Of a DNA stretch of 23,911 bases, positions 7,577 through 15,476 are shown piece after piece. Every line of letters begins with the position of its first letter. Positions within the stretch are counted from its first letter, which is position 1. A program made the translations under genes and the position numbers. This DNA comes from Pseudomonadota bacterium (lineage in GTDB: Bacteria; Desulfobacterota; DSM-4660; Desulfatiglandales; B25-G16), in assembly GCA_015223015.1 (NCBI GenBank), contig JADFWK010000120.1, positions 1 to 23,911 on the forward strand, written 5' to 3'. Below the pieces are notes generated by a model that was given only the letters and a program-made list of their open reading frames with translations, was not told the origin of the DNA and searched no databases.

Positions 7577-7908
7577 ACCCCCTTCCTCCCTTTTACCAAG
7601 TTTTAAGCATTCCCTGTTCAGGTGAATTTGCTCCATGTGGCCGCCCGGCCGTATTTTCAATTCCTTTTCCCAAAGCTAAGGGCACTTTGGCAAACTTGAT
7701 AGAGACTCTGATAGGCTTGAACTTAGGGGCTTAGCCCCAATTGGAATACTGGAATAGTGCGCTGCAAGAAACAGGTAGACCTAAGAGAGCCATAATATTA
7801 GTAAGTTATAGAAATTCCCTATACATATTGGTTAGGGAGGGGCCTGTCATGGCAACAAAGGTGAAAGAGAGCCATTTTTGTTATGGAGGATTGGGTTGCT
7901 GTTAAAGG
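7577..7908. other. 332-bp intergenic region between signalling operons
   Basis: No supportable gene. It contains the ribosome binding site of the downstream receiver, a GGGGC-TTA-GCCCC hairpin at 7726-7738 and a TCCCTA/TAGGGA inverted repeat at 7816-7838. Either could be part of a terminator for the kinase-regulator trio or an operator for the next gene. No promoter could be assigned reliably. Confidence 0.5.
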
Positions 7909-8535
7909 TTACCAAATGTCGGCGCTCAGCCGCTGTTCGAGCCATTTCTTTTGAATAGGCGTAAGTGGCCCGATCTGTTCTTCTATCCACCCAATGTCGC
8001 CGGTTAGCACAGCAAGCCTCTCAGGACCTGTCAATTCATACTCCTCGAGGGCATCTGCGCCATGGTAGAGCAAGTTGGCAATGAATTCACTGTCAGATGA
8101 AGCCCGTTCCAAGACCTTGATCATCTCCTCTTTGTGAATCAGTTCCTGTTCTTCAGGCTCCTGGGTAGAAGCCATCTCAAGGGCTGAGGCTACTGCCTTG
8201 AGCAGTTGAACAGGGGTAAAGGGCTTTTCTATATAGTCTGCTGCCCCCAGTTTCATGGCCTGCACCGATGACTCGACCGAGGCGTAACCAGTGATCATCA
8301 TAACGGGAAGGGATGGCTTGGCCCGCTTAATGTCTCTGAGGACCCGCATTCCCCCAATGTCTGGCATGCGGATATCGGTGAGGACGATATCGTAGTCTCT
8401 CCCGATGGCCCACTGCAATCCCTCCTGGCCGCTCAGTGAGACATCGACCTCGTAATTCTCATCGGTCAGTATCTTGGTGACACTGTCTAGGACAACCTGT
8501 TCGTCATCAATCACTAGGGCTTTGTTTGGTTTCAT
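7909..8535 (-). CDS. Response regulator with a C-terminal helical domain (LigA/Os1348-like?)
   Basis: A 208-residue protein whose first about 122 residues are a receiver domain: D10/D11 acidic pair, phospho-Asp D54 in VLTDIRMP, T82 in MMITGYAS and K104 in EKPFTP. After an acidic linker, residues about 135-208 form a predicted helical domain around SDSEFIANLLYHGADALEEY and LTGPERLAVLTGD. This pattern recalls the small domain found in LigA-like dioxygenase subunits and in some leader-peptide families (recognition from memory, moderate certainty). It is not a known DNA-binding fold. The ATG has GGAGG six bases upstream and overlaps the preceding receiver gene by 29 bp, so it is the third gene of an overlapping kinase-regulator-regulator operon. 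The partial gene at 1-116 appears to be a paralogue. Confidence 0.88.
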   Translation of the reverse strand: MKPNKALVIDDEQVVLDSVTKILTDENYEVDVSLSGQEGLQWAIGRDYDIVLTDIRMPDIGGMRVLRDIKRAKPSLPVMMITGYASVESSVQAMKLGAADYIEKPFTPVQLLKAVASALEMASTQEPEEQELIHKEEMIKVLERASSDSEFIANLLYHGADALEEYELTGPERLAVLTGDIGWIEEQIGPLTPIQKKWLEQRLSADIW

Positions 8536-8899
8536 GATCTTCCTCCTTTTGAATAACCTGACTAATTATTTCCAGGAGTTCGTCAGGTGTAAATGGTTTC
8601 GCAATAAAGGCGGCCGCTTGCATCTTGACAGCTTCTTCAATGGTATTTGTCGTAGGATAGCCGCTCATGACTATGATAGGTATATCTGGCCATTTTTTCT
8701 TGACCTCTCGCATAAGATACATACCGTCGTGCTCGGGCATCTTAATATCTACGAGCAGAAGACCGAAACCCTCCTTTTTCATTGCCTGCAAAGCCTTATT
8801 CACACCAGGGACAAGGTAGACCTCAAAGCCATCTGCCTCGAGCACCTTCTGGCAGCTATCAAGGACAATCCTTTCGTCATCAACTACCAATATTTTCAT
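8507..8899 (-). CDS. Single-domain response regulator (receiver only)
   Basis: A receiver domain of 130 residues starting MKILVVDDERIVLDS. The acidic pair is D7/D8, the phospho-Asp D51 in LLLVDIKMPEHDG, the switch residue S79 in VMSGYP and the conserved Lys K101 in AKPFTP. I chose the ATG at 8899 because GAGGTG lies six bases upstream; an ATG at 8917 lacks a ribosome site. The gene overlaps the kinase gene before it (8880-8899) and the regulator gene after it (8507-8535), so the three are almost certainly one translationally coupled unit. The tail after the receiver (KEEDHETKQSPSD) is short and charged. It probably takes phosphate from the Cache-HAMP kinase encoded just upstream. Confidence 0.9.
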   Translation of the reverse strand: MKILVVDDERIVLDSCQKVLEADGFEVYLVPGVNKALQAMKKEGFGLLLVDIKMPEHDGMYLMREVKKKWPDIPIIVMSGYPTTNTIEEAVKMQAAAFIAKPFTPDELLEIISQVIQKEEDHETKQSPSD

Positions 8900-10826
8900 G
8901 CTCCCCACCTCGCTCATCTACCGGAAGCCAGATTGTAAAGGTACTCCCGTGGTCAACCTCACTTTGAACCCTGATTGTTCCCCCGTGTCTCTGTACGATC
9001 CCAAATGAAACTGAAAGACCAAGTCCGGTACCCTGGCCTACCTCTTTGGTTGTAAAAAAGGGATCGAACAATTTGTCAAGATCCTCCTGTGGTATACCAC
9101 AACCAGTATCAGTAATGGCAATCTCAACACCCTTTTTACCAGCATCGCTTGCAGATAAGCTGATACCGGTAGATACCCTAATACTGCCACCTGGCTCAGT
9201 AGCATCAAGGGCGTTGATAATGATGTTCAATAACACACTCTGGAACTGGTTCCGGTCCAGGGTAAGCATAGGTAAATCTTCCCCTGGATTAAATTCTATG
9301 CTCACGCCTATTACCAGTGCCTGGTTTTCCATCACTGAGATGGTGGAACGAATGAGCCGGTTTACCTCCGTTGGCTCTTGATCAAGCTTCGTCTGTCGGG
9401 AGAAATCCAGGAGACCCTTAACAATCTTCCTGACCCGTTCGGTGGACTCAACTATTGTTTGAAGATCAGACCGAATATCATCTCCTATATCCTTACGTCG
9501 CAGCAGCATGTGTGTATAGGTTAATACACCGGTGAGAGGGTTATTTATCTCGTGAGCAACACCTGCTGCAAGCCTTCCAACACTGGCCTGTTTTTCAGAC
9601 TGAAGCAGCCGATTTTCCGCCGCCGCCCTCCTGCGCCCCATAGCTGCAACCATATCCTGAAAGGTATTTTGCAAGACACCTATTTCGCCCTTTGATATAG
9701 CACCTATCTCCGGCGTTAGACTGCCCTCGGAGACTTGGTGGCCTGCCTTTATCAACCGGTGCACCGGACTCATGATCTTTTTTTCCAGGATGTATCCCAG
9801 CCCGATTGCTAAGAGCATGCCAGCCACGATTATGAGTACCAACACGGAAAGGGCCTTGCTCCGCATGTCAGCATACTTCGCTTCCAATACCCCAACGTAC
9901 AGCATTCCCACTCTTTCACCAAAAATATCCTCGATTGGTTCATATGCTGTTATGTACCAGTCGCTTACCACAAAGGCACGGTCTGTCCATCTCTTACCCT
10001 TTGTCAGGACATGTTCTTTAACCTCTTTTGAGACCCGTGTTCCAATGGCCCGCTTTCCCTCTGGAGTCATAACATTTGTTGATATGCGGAGATCCTTGAA
10101 AAAGATGGTAGCCGTTCCTATGCTACGGCCTTTGTATATCTCCTGCTGAAAAACGGTATCCCGCACGCTGTCAACTATCTTGGTGCTCCGGTTCAGGAGA
10201 ATCCCCCCGTAGATAACTCCCAGTAAGTCGCCCTTGTCAAATACTGGTATTGCAGCGGCAAGTGCCATCCCCGAGGTTTCCTCCTTTTCAGCCCTTGGTG
10301 CTGTCCTCGGTGTAGGAATCAATGGAATTCTGGCTCGCTCGGCCAGTTCAGGGTTCTCCGCAGACAGAAACTCCTTGCTCAGAACAACGGTGCCTGAGAT
10401 CGCAACCCTGCGTTTGAGTGCCAGGTTTGCAATAGGGTTGGCAGTCTGATCCCCTTCCTTTGGTATGGAATCAGGTCCGATGCGGCAGAGCGTTGTACCC
10501 TCGTTCGTAACTATACCGGCGAAATCCAACTCGGCCTGCTGTGCGAGGCGCCTGAGTCGAATAGCAAGTTCCGGGGCATCGTGCATCTTAAGCGCTGAGA
10601 GGAATCCAGATCCCAGCGTGGTGATGGTTGAAGGGCATCTGATAGCCTTAATACGCGTCTGGTATATCTCACGGGCAGAATTCAGGTCTAACCTGACACG
10701 GTTTGTTGCCTCACTGAGCACAGATTTGTAAAGGAGCTGGCCACCAATGAATAGAGAAACAGTACCAACCACAAAGGAAACCGCCAAAAAACTTGCTATG
10801 AGCTTGGATCTTGTTGAGTAAAACAT
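8880..10826 (-). CDS. Membrane sensor histidine kinase (Cache-HAMP-HisKA-HATPase)
   Basis: With the ATG at 10826 the protein has 648 residues. TM1 is at about 10-30, an extracytoplasmic Cache-type sensor spans about 35-325 and TM2 is at about 328-347. HAMP follows at about 348-400, then HisKA with phospho-accepting H425 in AAGVAHEINNPLTGVL. The ATPase domain has N box LNIIINALDATEPGG (about 533-547), ITDTGCGIP and QGTGLGLSVSFGI. The kinase core resembles NtrB-type enzymes. The sensor ligand is unknown, but Cache domains usually bind small extracellular molecules. A TTG start at 10874 would add 16 residues made entirely from the intergenic AGTGCCTAAAGT repeat, so I reject it; the chosen ATG has no clear ribosome site. 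The gene overlaps the next regulator, its probable cognate, by 20 bp. Confidence 0.93.
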   Translation of the reverse strand: MFYSTRSKLIASFLAVSFVVGTVSLFIGGQLLYKSVLSEATNRVRLDLNSAREIYQTRIKAIRCPSTITTLGSGFLSALKMHDAPELAIRLRRLAQQAELDFAGIVTNEGTTLCRIGPDSIPKEGDQTANPIANLALKRRVAISGTVVLSKEFLSAENPELAERARIPLIPTPRTAPRAEKEETSGMALAAAIPVFDKGDLLGVIYGGILLNRSTKIVDSVRDTVFQQEIYKGRSIGTATIFFKDLRISTNVMTPEGKRAIGTRVSKEVKEHVLTKGKRWTDRAFVVSDWYITAYEPIEDIFGERVGMLYVGVLEAKYADMRSKALSVLVLIIVAGMLLAIGLGYILEKKIMSPVHRLIKAGHQVSEGSLTPEIGAISKGEIGVLQNTFQDMVAAMGRRRAAAENRLLQSEKQASVGRLAAGVAHEINNPLTGVLTYTHMLLRRKDIGDDIRSDLQTIVESTERVRKIVKGLLDFSRQTKLDQEPTEVNRLIRSTISVMENQALVIGVSIEFNPGEDLPMLTLDRNQFQSVLLNIIINALDATEPGGSIRVSTGISLSASDAGKKGVEIAITDTGCGIPQEDLDKLFDPFFTTKEVGQGTGLGLSVSFGIVQRHGGTIRVQSEVDHGSTFTIWLPVDERGGEHENIGS

Positions 10827-10924
10827 ATTTAAGTGCCTAAAGTGAGCTAAAATGCCTAAAGTGCCTAAAGTCAAAAAGTAGGCAGTATGGAGTATGAAGT
10901 AAGCACTAAAAACCTCTTCGCTGC
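10827..10924. repeat. Intergenic repeat block: AGTGCCTAAAGT units and inverted heptamers
   Basis: From 10829 to 10871 there are four degenerate copies of a unit close to AAGTGCCTAAAGT. From 10877 to 10903 there is a heptamer run (CAGTATG, GAGTATG, AAGTAAG). These heptamers are inverted relative to the array at 10924-10958, so together they can form a long hairpin after the NuoF-like gene. This gap therefore combines two different repeat families. Confidence 0.75.
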
Positions 10925-10958
10925 CTATTGCATACTGCCTACTGCATACTGCTTACTG
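10924..10958. repeat. Five tandem heptamers entering the 3' end of the NuoF-like gene
   Basis: The units are CCTATTG, CATACTG, CCTACTG, CATACTG and CTTACTG, without spacers. On the minus strand they encode the last residues of the NuoF-like protein (QYAVGSMQ) and its TAG stop at 10925-10927. The array thus replaced or extended the original gene end. Confidence 0.85.
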
Positions 10959-12841
10959 TACAAAGGCCTATCTCTCTTTAATATAGCACCAGTAGGGCAA
11001 TTCGCAAAACAGATACCGCATCGTACACATGTATCAGGGTTAATAACACATATGGTATCTACTTTTTTCTTCTTCCGTTTCCCCTTTGATGCTGCACTAT
11101 CTGGATGTTTGTGTTCTCTATCCTTTGTGGCTTCACGTTCGTGCTCAGTAACAGCGTTTGTAGGGCAACTCCTTAGGCAGAGTAAACAACCGGTACAGGT
11201 ATCTTCATTTATATAGTATTCAATAAGTGCCTTGCAAACCTTTGCAGGGCACCTTTTTTCAACAATATGGGCCATATATTCGTCTCTAAAGTACCTAATA
11301 GTGGTAAGGACAGGATTTGGTGCAGTCTGTCCCAATCCACAAAGAGAACCGTTTTTCACCAACTCCCCCAGTTCTTCAAGTAACCCCAAATCCTCCTCTT
11401 CACCCTGACCATTAACTATCTTTTCTAATATGTTAAGCAGCTTTTCTGTTCCTATACGGCATGGTGAACACTTCCCACAGCTTTCTTCCTGGGTAAAATT
11501 AATAAAGTATTTAGCTATATCTACCATACATACATCTTCATCAAGGACAATCATACCTCCCGATCCCAGGATTGATCCAGCGGCCTCTAATGACTCATAT
11601 GTTACCTCTTTATCAAGATAACTTTCCGGAAGACATCCTCCTGAGGGGCCCCCGGTCTGAACCGCCTTAAATTTCTTTCCATGAGGTATTCCACCACCAA
11701 TATCATATATTATCTCCCTCAGTTTTATCCCCATGGGCACCTCAACTAGTCCCGAATTATTTATCTTTCCTGTAAGAGAAAAGACAACGGTACCCTTGGA
11801 TGGCCCAGAGCCCATATCAGCGAACCATTTAGCCCCATTTTTGATTATGAGGGGGATATAGGCCCAGGTCTTGACATTGTTGATATTTGTAGGCTGTCCC
11901 CAAAGGCCCTCTGAAGCAGGATAAGGAGGTCGCGGGCGTGGACTTCCTCGTTCACCCATAATAGATGCCATTAATGCGGTTTCTTCCCCGGACACGAATG
12001 CACCCGCCCCTTGATTGATCTGGAGATCGAAATCAAAATCGGAACCCAATATGTGAGAACCAAGGAACCCCTTTCCCCTCGCCTGGGTAATAGCTACTTC
12101 GAGTCTATGAACAGCTAAGGGATACTCTGCCCGAACATAGATAAATCCCTTTGAGGCACCGATTGCAAATGCCCCAATAATCATACCTTCTATCATACTG
12201 TGAGGATTCGCTTCAAGGAGACTCCTATCCATAAATGCACCTGGATCACCTTCATCTGCATTACAGATTACGTATTTTTGAGATGCACCTCCACCATTAC
12301 TGCGCCGTGCAAAATCCCATTTGACACCGGTGAGGAAGCCTGCGCCACCACGTCCACGCAATTGAGAGGATTTGACCTCCTCAATTATCTCTTCAGGTGT
12401 CAGGGCCAAGATTGCCTGTCGAGCCGCCCTATATCCTCCGATAGCAAGGTACTCTTCTATATCTTCAGGGTTTATGAATCCCCACTGTGCGGTAATCATC
12501 TTCTGCTGTCTGTTATAGAAGGGGATATCTTTCCATTTCGGGATAGGATCGCCTGTGGCTGGATCATGATAATGAAATTTGCTTACAGGGATGCCATTTA
12601 CTAGATGGGAGTTAACAATCTCTTTCACATCATCAGGTTTTAACCGGCAGTAGAGAATATCATCAGGGTCCACTATAGCGCTTGGCCCTACCTGACAGAA
12701 ACCACGGCACCCTGTTAGCTTTACTTCTACATCTAATCTGTGTTCTATAATCTCACGTTCAAACTCTCTGTGTATTTGGGGTGCGCCAGCGGATACACAA
12801 CCCGTACCCTGACAGACAAGTATTGTTCGTTTTTTGGTCAT
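10925..12841 (-). CDS. nuoF: NuoF/HydB-type NADH-binding flavoprotein with N- and C-terminal iron-sulfur domains
   Basis: A 638-residue subunit with three parts. A thioredoxin-like [2Fe-2S] domain carries C10, C15, C45 and C49. The NuoF core has the nucleotide-binding RGRGGAGFLTG (162-172), the FMN-site region GAGAFVSGEETALM (278-291) and a [4Fe-4S] site C455, C458, C461, C501. A ferredoxin-like tail has two [4Fe-4S] sets, C549/C552/C555/C559 and C605/C608/C611/C615. This layout is that of the NADH-oxidising subunit of bifurcating hydrogenases and formate dehydrogenases, where FMN exchanges electrons with NAD(H) and ferredoxin. Between the two C-terminal clusters is an unusually long charged linker of about 30 residues rich in Lys, Arg and His. 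The last residues come from a heptamer repeat. The ATG has AGGAG five bases upstream. It ends the CBS-NuoE-NuoG-Nfn gene group. Confidence 0.95.
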   Translation of the reverse strand: MTKKRTILVCQGTGCVSAGAPQIHREFEREIIEHRLDVEVKLTGCRGFCQVGPSAIVDPDDILYCRLKPDDVKEIVNSHLVNGIPVSKFHYHDPATGDPIPKWKDIPFYNRQQKMITAQWGFINPEDIEEYLAIGGYRAARQAILALTPEEIIEEVKSSQLRGRGGAGFLTGVKWDFARRSNGGGASQKYVICNADEGDPGAFMDRSLLEANPHSMIEGMIIGAFAIGASKGFIYVRAEYPLAVHRLEVAITQARGKGFLGSHILGSDFDFDLQINQGAGAFVSGEETALMASIMGERGSPRPRPPYPASEGLWGQPTNINNVKTWAYIPLIIKNGAKWFADMGSGPSKGTVVFSLTGKINNSGLVEVPMGIKLREIIYDIGGGIPHGKKFKAVQTGGPSGGCLPESYLDKEVTYESLEAAGSILGSGGMIVLDEDVCMVDIAKYFINFTQEESCGKCSPCRIGTEKLLNILEKIVNGQGEEEDLGLLEELGELVKNGSLCGLGQTAPNPVLTTIRYFRDEYMAHIVEKRCPAKVCKALIEYYINEDTCTGCLLCLRSCPTNAVTEHEREATKDREHKHPDSAASKGKRKKKKVDTICVINPDTCVRCGICFANCPTGAILKRDRPLYSKQYAVGSMQ

Positions 12842-12853
12842 TCTTTCTCCTTT

Positions 12854-12995
12854 GGACGCAGATGAACGCAGATTGTCAGGATTTCAAATATAATGAACTA
12901 AACTAAATATTTTCTGCGGGTATCGGCGAAAACCTGCCCGCCGTCTGGCCCGTCCGCCGTAATACTATGGATGGCGGGCAGGCGGGTCTGCGTCC
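12854..12995. repeat. Inverted-repeat structure between the NfnB-like and NuoF-like genes
   Basis: The outer arms are GGACGCAGA (12854-12862) and TCTGCGTCC (12987-12995). Inner arms CCTGCCCGCC (12933-12942) and GGCGGGCAGG (12973-12982) are perfect complements, and a CCGCC/GGCGG pair lies inside them. A direct repeat CGCAGAT sits at the NuoF-proximal end. The block could fold into an RNA structure in the intercistronic leader or be a small dispersed element. Confidence 0.6.
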
Positions 12996-13009
12996 TAATG
13001 AAACTATTT

Positions 13010-14455
13010 TCACCACCAATCCGGGGTCACGGTTTCATCACTTTCTTTCATTAAATCTTCATGTATTGCCTTTGCTGCCATCCGACCGGCCCCCATAGCA
13101 GAGATAACCGTTGCTGCTCCGGTAACAATATCTCCACCTGCATAGACGAGCTTCTTGCTTGTCCTGCCCCAATCATCAGTTTCAATGTATCCCCATTTAT
13201 TTGTCTTCATATCAGGGGTTGTCTTGGTAATCAATGGATTTGCCTCGCCACCTATGCTCACAAGAACCTGGTCGCAGTCAAATTCAAAGAAGGAGTCCTC
13301 TATGGGAACAGGTCTTTGTCTCCCTGATTCATCAGGTTCCCCAAGTTCATATCTCTGGCATTTCATTCCAGTAACCCATCCCTCGTCATTACCGAAAATC
13401 TCAACAGGACTTGAAAGGAGTCTAAACTCTATCTTTTCCTCCTCTGCATGATGAGCCTCTGCGGCCCTTGCCGGCATCTGCTCTCTTGCACGCCTATAAA
13501 CAATGGTAACCTTTTCTGCTCCCAATCGGATAGCAGTCCGTGCAGAGTCCATAGCAACATTACCCCCTCCAAGAACGGCAACCTTTTTCCCTATTATCAT
13601 GGGGGTTCTGTATTGTGGAAATAGATAGGACTTCATCAGATTGCTTCTGGTGAGATATTCATTTGCAGAAAATACCCCATTGAAGTTATTGCCCGGTATG
13701 TTTAAGAAGATTGGAAGCCCAGCTCCCACCCCAATATATACTGCATTGAATCCCAACACATTGAAAAGATCATCAACCTTATGAAGTCTGCCGATCACGC
13801 TGTTATAGTAGATTTTTACACCTAGGTCTTCCAGGGCACTTATTTCACTTTCCACAATCTTTTTTGGCAGCCTGAACTCCGGAATACCATAAACCAGTAC
13901 ACCTCCTCCGCGATGAAATGCCTCATAGATGGTGACCTCATAACCGAGTTTTATCAAATCTCCAGCAACAGTTAAACCAGAGGGTCCAGAGCCTATAACA
14001 GCCACCTTAAGGCCATTTTTATTCTTTATTTCAGGTACTTCTGCAAGATTGTTTTCTCGCTCATAATCAGCAACGAATCTCTCAAGGTTTCCTACGGCAA
14101 CAGCCTCCTTTATATCCTTCTTTCCCCTGACACATACCCCTTCACATTGTGTCTCTTGTGGGCAAACACGTCCACACACAGCAGGGAGAACATTTTTTGT
14201 TTTAATGACTCGAGCTGCCTCAGCAAATTTTTTCTCAGCAACCAGGGCAATGAATTCAGGGATAGGCACTTCTACCGGGCAGCCAGACACACAGGGCATT
14301 TTTTTGCAACTCAAACAGCGCTGTGCCTCAGCTACTGCCTCTTCTGGTGTATAGCCGTATGGGACCTCTTCGAAATTACGATTTCTCAAGTCAGGTGGCT
14401 GTTCAGCCATTCCGTGCCGCTCAATGGCCATTCGCTCCTTGGCTGTTAATTCCAT
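13010..14455 (-). CDS. NfnB/GltD-like NADPH oxidoreductase (FAD, 4Fe-4S)
   Basis: A 481-residue flavoprotein of the glutamate synthase small-subunit family, the size of the large subunit of electron-bifurcating NADH-ferredoxin:NADP oxidoreductase (Nfn). The N-terminal domain has cysteine sets C47, C50, C55, C59 and C94, C98, C104, C108 for two [4Fe-4S] clusters. The FAD-binding GSGPSG is at 155-160, the NADP-binding LGGGNVAMDSA at 295-305, and the closing FAD motif YAGGDIVTGAATVISAMGAG near the C-terminus. No glutamate synthase large subunit is nearby, and the gene directly follows an NfnA-like partner. I therefore infer an Nfn-type transhydrogenase (or the related sulfide dehydrogenase) over ammonia assimilation. 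The start has AGGAAGG eight bases upstream. Location next to NuoF- and NuoG-like genes suggests a shared ferredoxin/NAD(P)H balancing system. Confidence 0.92.
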   Translation of the reverse strand: MELTAKERMAIERHGMAEQPPDLRNRNFEEVPYGYTPEEAVAEAQRCLSCKKMPCVSGCPVEVPIPEFIALVAEKKFAEAARVIKTKNVLPAVCGRVCPQETQCEGVCVRGKKDIKEAVAVGNLERFVADYERENNLAEVPEIKNKNGLKVAVIGSGPSGLTVAGDLIKLGYEVTIYEAFHRGGGVLVYGIPEFRLPKKIVESEISALEDLGVKIYYNSVIGRLHKVDDLFNVLGFNAVYIGVGAGLPIFLNIPGNNFNGVFSANEYLTRSNLMKSYLFPQYRTPMIIGKKVAVLGGGNVAMDSARTAIRLGAEKVTIVYRRAREQMPARAAEAHHAEEEKIEFRLLSSPVEIFGNDEGWVTGMKCQRYELGEPDESGRQRPVPIEDSFFEFDCDQVLVSIGGEANPLITKTTPDMKTNKWGYIETDDWGRTSKKLVYAGGDIVTGAATVISAMGAGRMAAKAIHEDLMKESDETVTPDWW

Positions 14456-14615
14456 TTAAATAACCTTCCTGTAAAGTTCAAAGTGAGCTATAGCCTGCCC
14501 TGGCGCGACGTTCCCCAAATATAGTGGACTGGTTGCAGTATCTCGCAAGTCAAGTCTCGATAGGCATGCTTTGCAAGCCAGGTCTGGGCCAGGGTTAAAA
14601 TGAGTCGCTTCCATA

Positions 14616-14653
14616 ATTTTAGGCACTTTAGGCACTTCCAACTTTAGGCACTT
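14616..14653. repeat. AGTGCCTAAAGT repeat run at the end of the NfnA-like gene
   Basis: Three copies of the unit (plus-strand form ACTTTAGGCACTT) lie here. One copy supplies the last codons and stop (AGT GCC TAA) of the NfnA-like gene at 14636-14628. The rest of the gap to 14456 contains GGTCTGGGCCAGGG, which recurs as a tandem near 19880-19912, and no gene. Confidence 0.75.
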
Positions 14654-15476
14654 CACCTCCATGGGAGTAAGACTGATAGACAACAGTCTCTTGTTCTGTG
14701 TATGCACTCTTACGCTGATCCAATTCCTTCCAATCAACCTTGTGTCCATCGAATTCCGGCCCATCAACACATGCAAATTTTGTCTCTCCTCCAACACTAA
14801 CCCTGCATGCACCACACATTCCTGTACCATCAAGCATAATAGAATTGAGGGCAACTTTTGTTGGAATATTATATGGCCTCGTCGCCTCAGAACATCTTTC
14901 AAGCATCTGGGTACATCCTATGAAAAAGGCCTGATCAATCTTGACCCCTTTCTCAAGCATCTCTGTGATAACGTCTTCAACCTTACCTTTTTTACCTTTA
15001 GAACCGTCACTTGTTGCGTATAAAACCTGATCACACGCTGCATGGAGTTCCTTTTCATGATAGAACATAAAACTGTAACGCGCTTCAATGATGGATATAA
15101 CCTTATTCCCAGCCTCCCTGCATGCCTTTGCTATTGGATAGATTGCGCCAATTCCATAGCACCCACCCCCTAAAACAACGGTCCCATAATCCCTTATCTC
15201 TGAAGGGCTACCCAATGGTCCAGTTACGGCATATAATGAATCTCCAACCTTCATTCGGGCCAACTCCAGGGTGGACATTCCGGTCTCCAAAACGTACAGG
15301 GTGATTGTGCCAGTATCAGTATTCCAGTCAGATACAGTAAGCGGTATTCTCTCACTATTTTCACTACCCATAACAATAACAAATTGCCCTGCCTCAATGG
15401 AATGTGCAATCTCTGGTGCATCAATAACCATCTCGTGCACATTAAATACTTCACTTTTTTCTACCAGTTCATACAT
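14628..15476 (-). CDS. NfnA-like FAD/NAD-binding subunit with [2Fe-2S] cluster
   Basis: A 282-residue protein of the ferredoxin-NADP reductase superfamily matching the small subunit of Nfn and SudB-type sulfide dehydrogenase. The flavin barrel is N-terminal (QFVIVMG and RIPLTVSD, about 31-50). The nucleotide domain begins VVLGGGCYGIGAIYPIAKA (about 100-118). The [2Fe-2S] site consists of C221, C224 and C236 with D216 placed as the possible fourth ligand, the Asp-coordinated cluster known from Nfn. It would bind NAD(H) and pair with the NfnB-like protein encoded next. The ATG has AGGAG six bases upstream within a repeated leader motif. The final residues PKVGSA and the TAA stop come from the intergenic AGTGCCTAAAGT repeat, so the native end was probably changed. 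Confidence 0.92.
   Translation of the reverse strand: MYELVEKSEVFNVHEMVIDAPEIAHSIEAGQFVIVMGSENSERIPLTVSDWNTDTGTITLYVLETGMSTLELARMKVGDSLYAVTGPLGSPSEIRDYGTVVLGGGCYGIGAIYPIAKACREAGNKVISIIEARYSFMFYHEKELHAACDQVLYATSDGSKGKKGKVEDVITEMLEKGVKIDQAFFIGCTQMLERCSEATRPYNIPTKVALNSIMLDGTGMCGACRVSVGGETKFACVDGPEFDGHKVDWKELDQRKSAYTEQETVVYQSYSHGGEVPKVGSA

Noticed and set aside
7577..7660. Upstream extension of the receiver at 7190-7576
   Set aside because: The internal ATG at 7576 has a strong ribosome site and begins the receiver fold; the 28 upstream codons lack receiver features.
7681..7860. Sigma-54 type promoter upstream of the receiver at 7190
   Set aside because: GGCAC- and TGGCA-like words occur, but none has the GG-N10-GC spacing needed in the right orientation.
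10827..10874. Longer N-terminus of the Cache-HAMP kinase from a TTG at 10874
   Set aside because: The extra residues are only translations of the intergenic AGTGCCTAAAGT repeat; the ATG at 10826 directly precedes a normal cytoplasmic start and TM1.
10877..10958. A CRISPR array
   Set aside because: Units are only 7 bases, have no spacers and no cas genes are nearby.
14456..14902. A 148-codon minus-strand reading frame overlapping the NfnA-like gene
   Set aside because: It is an alternative frame of the NfnA-like gene plus repeat DNA, with no recognisable motif.
13010..15476. Glutamate synthase (GltBD) for ammonia assimilation
   Set aside because: No large GltB-type subunit is present, and the adjacent protein is an NfnA/SudB-like flavoprotein, so an Nfn-type or sulfide dehydrogenase pair fits better.
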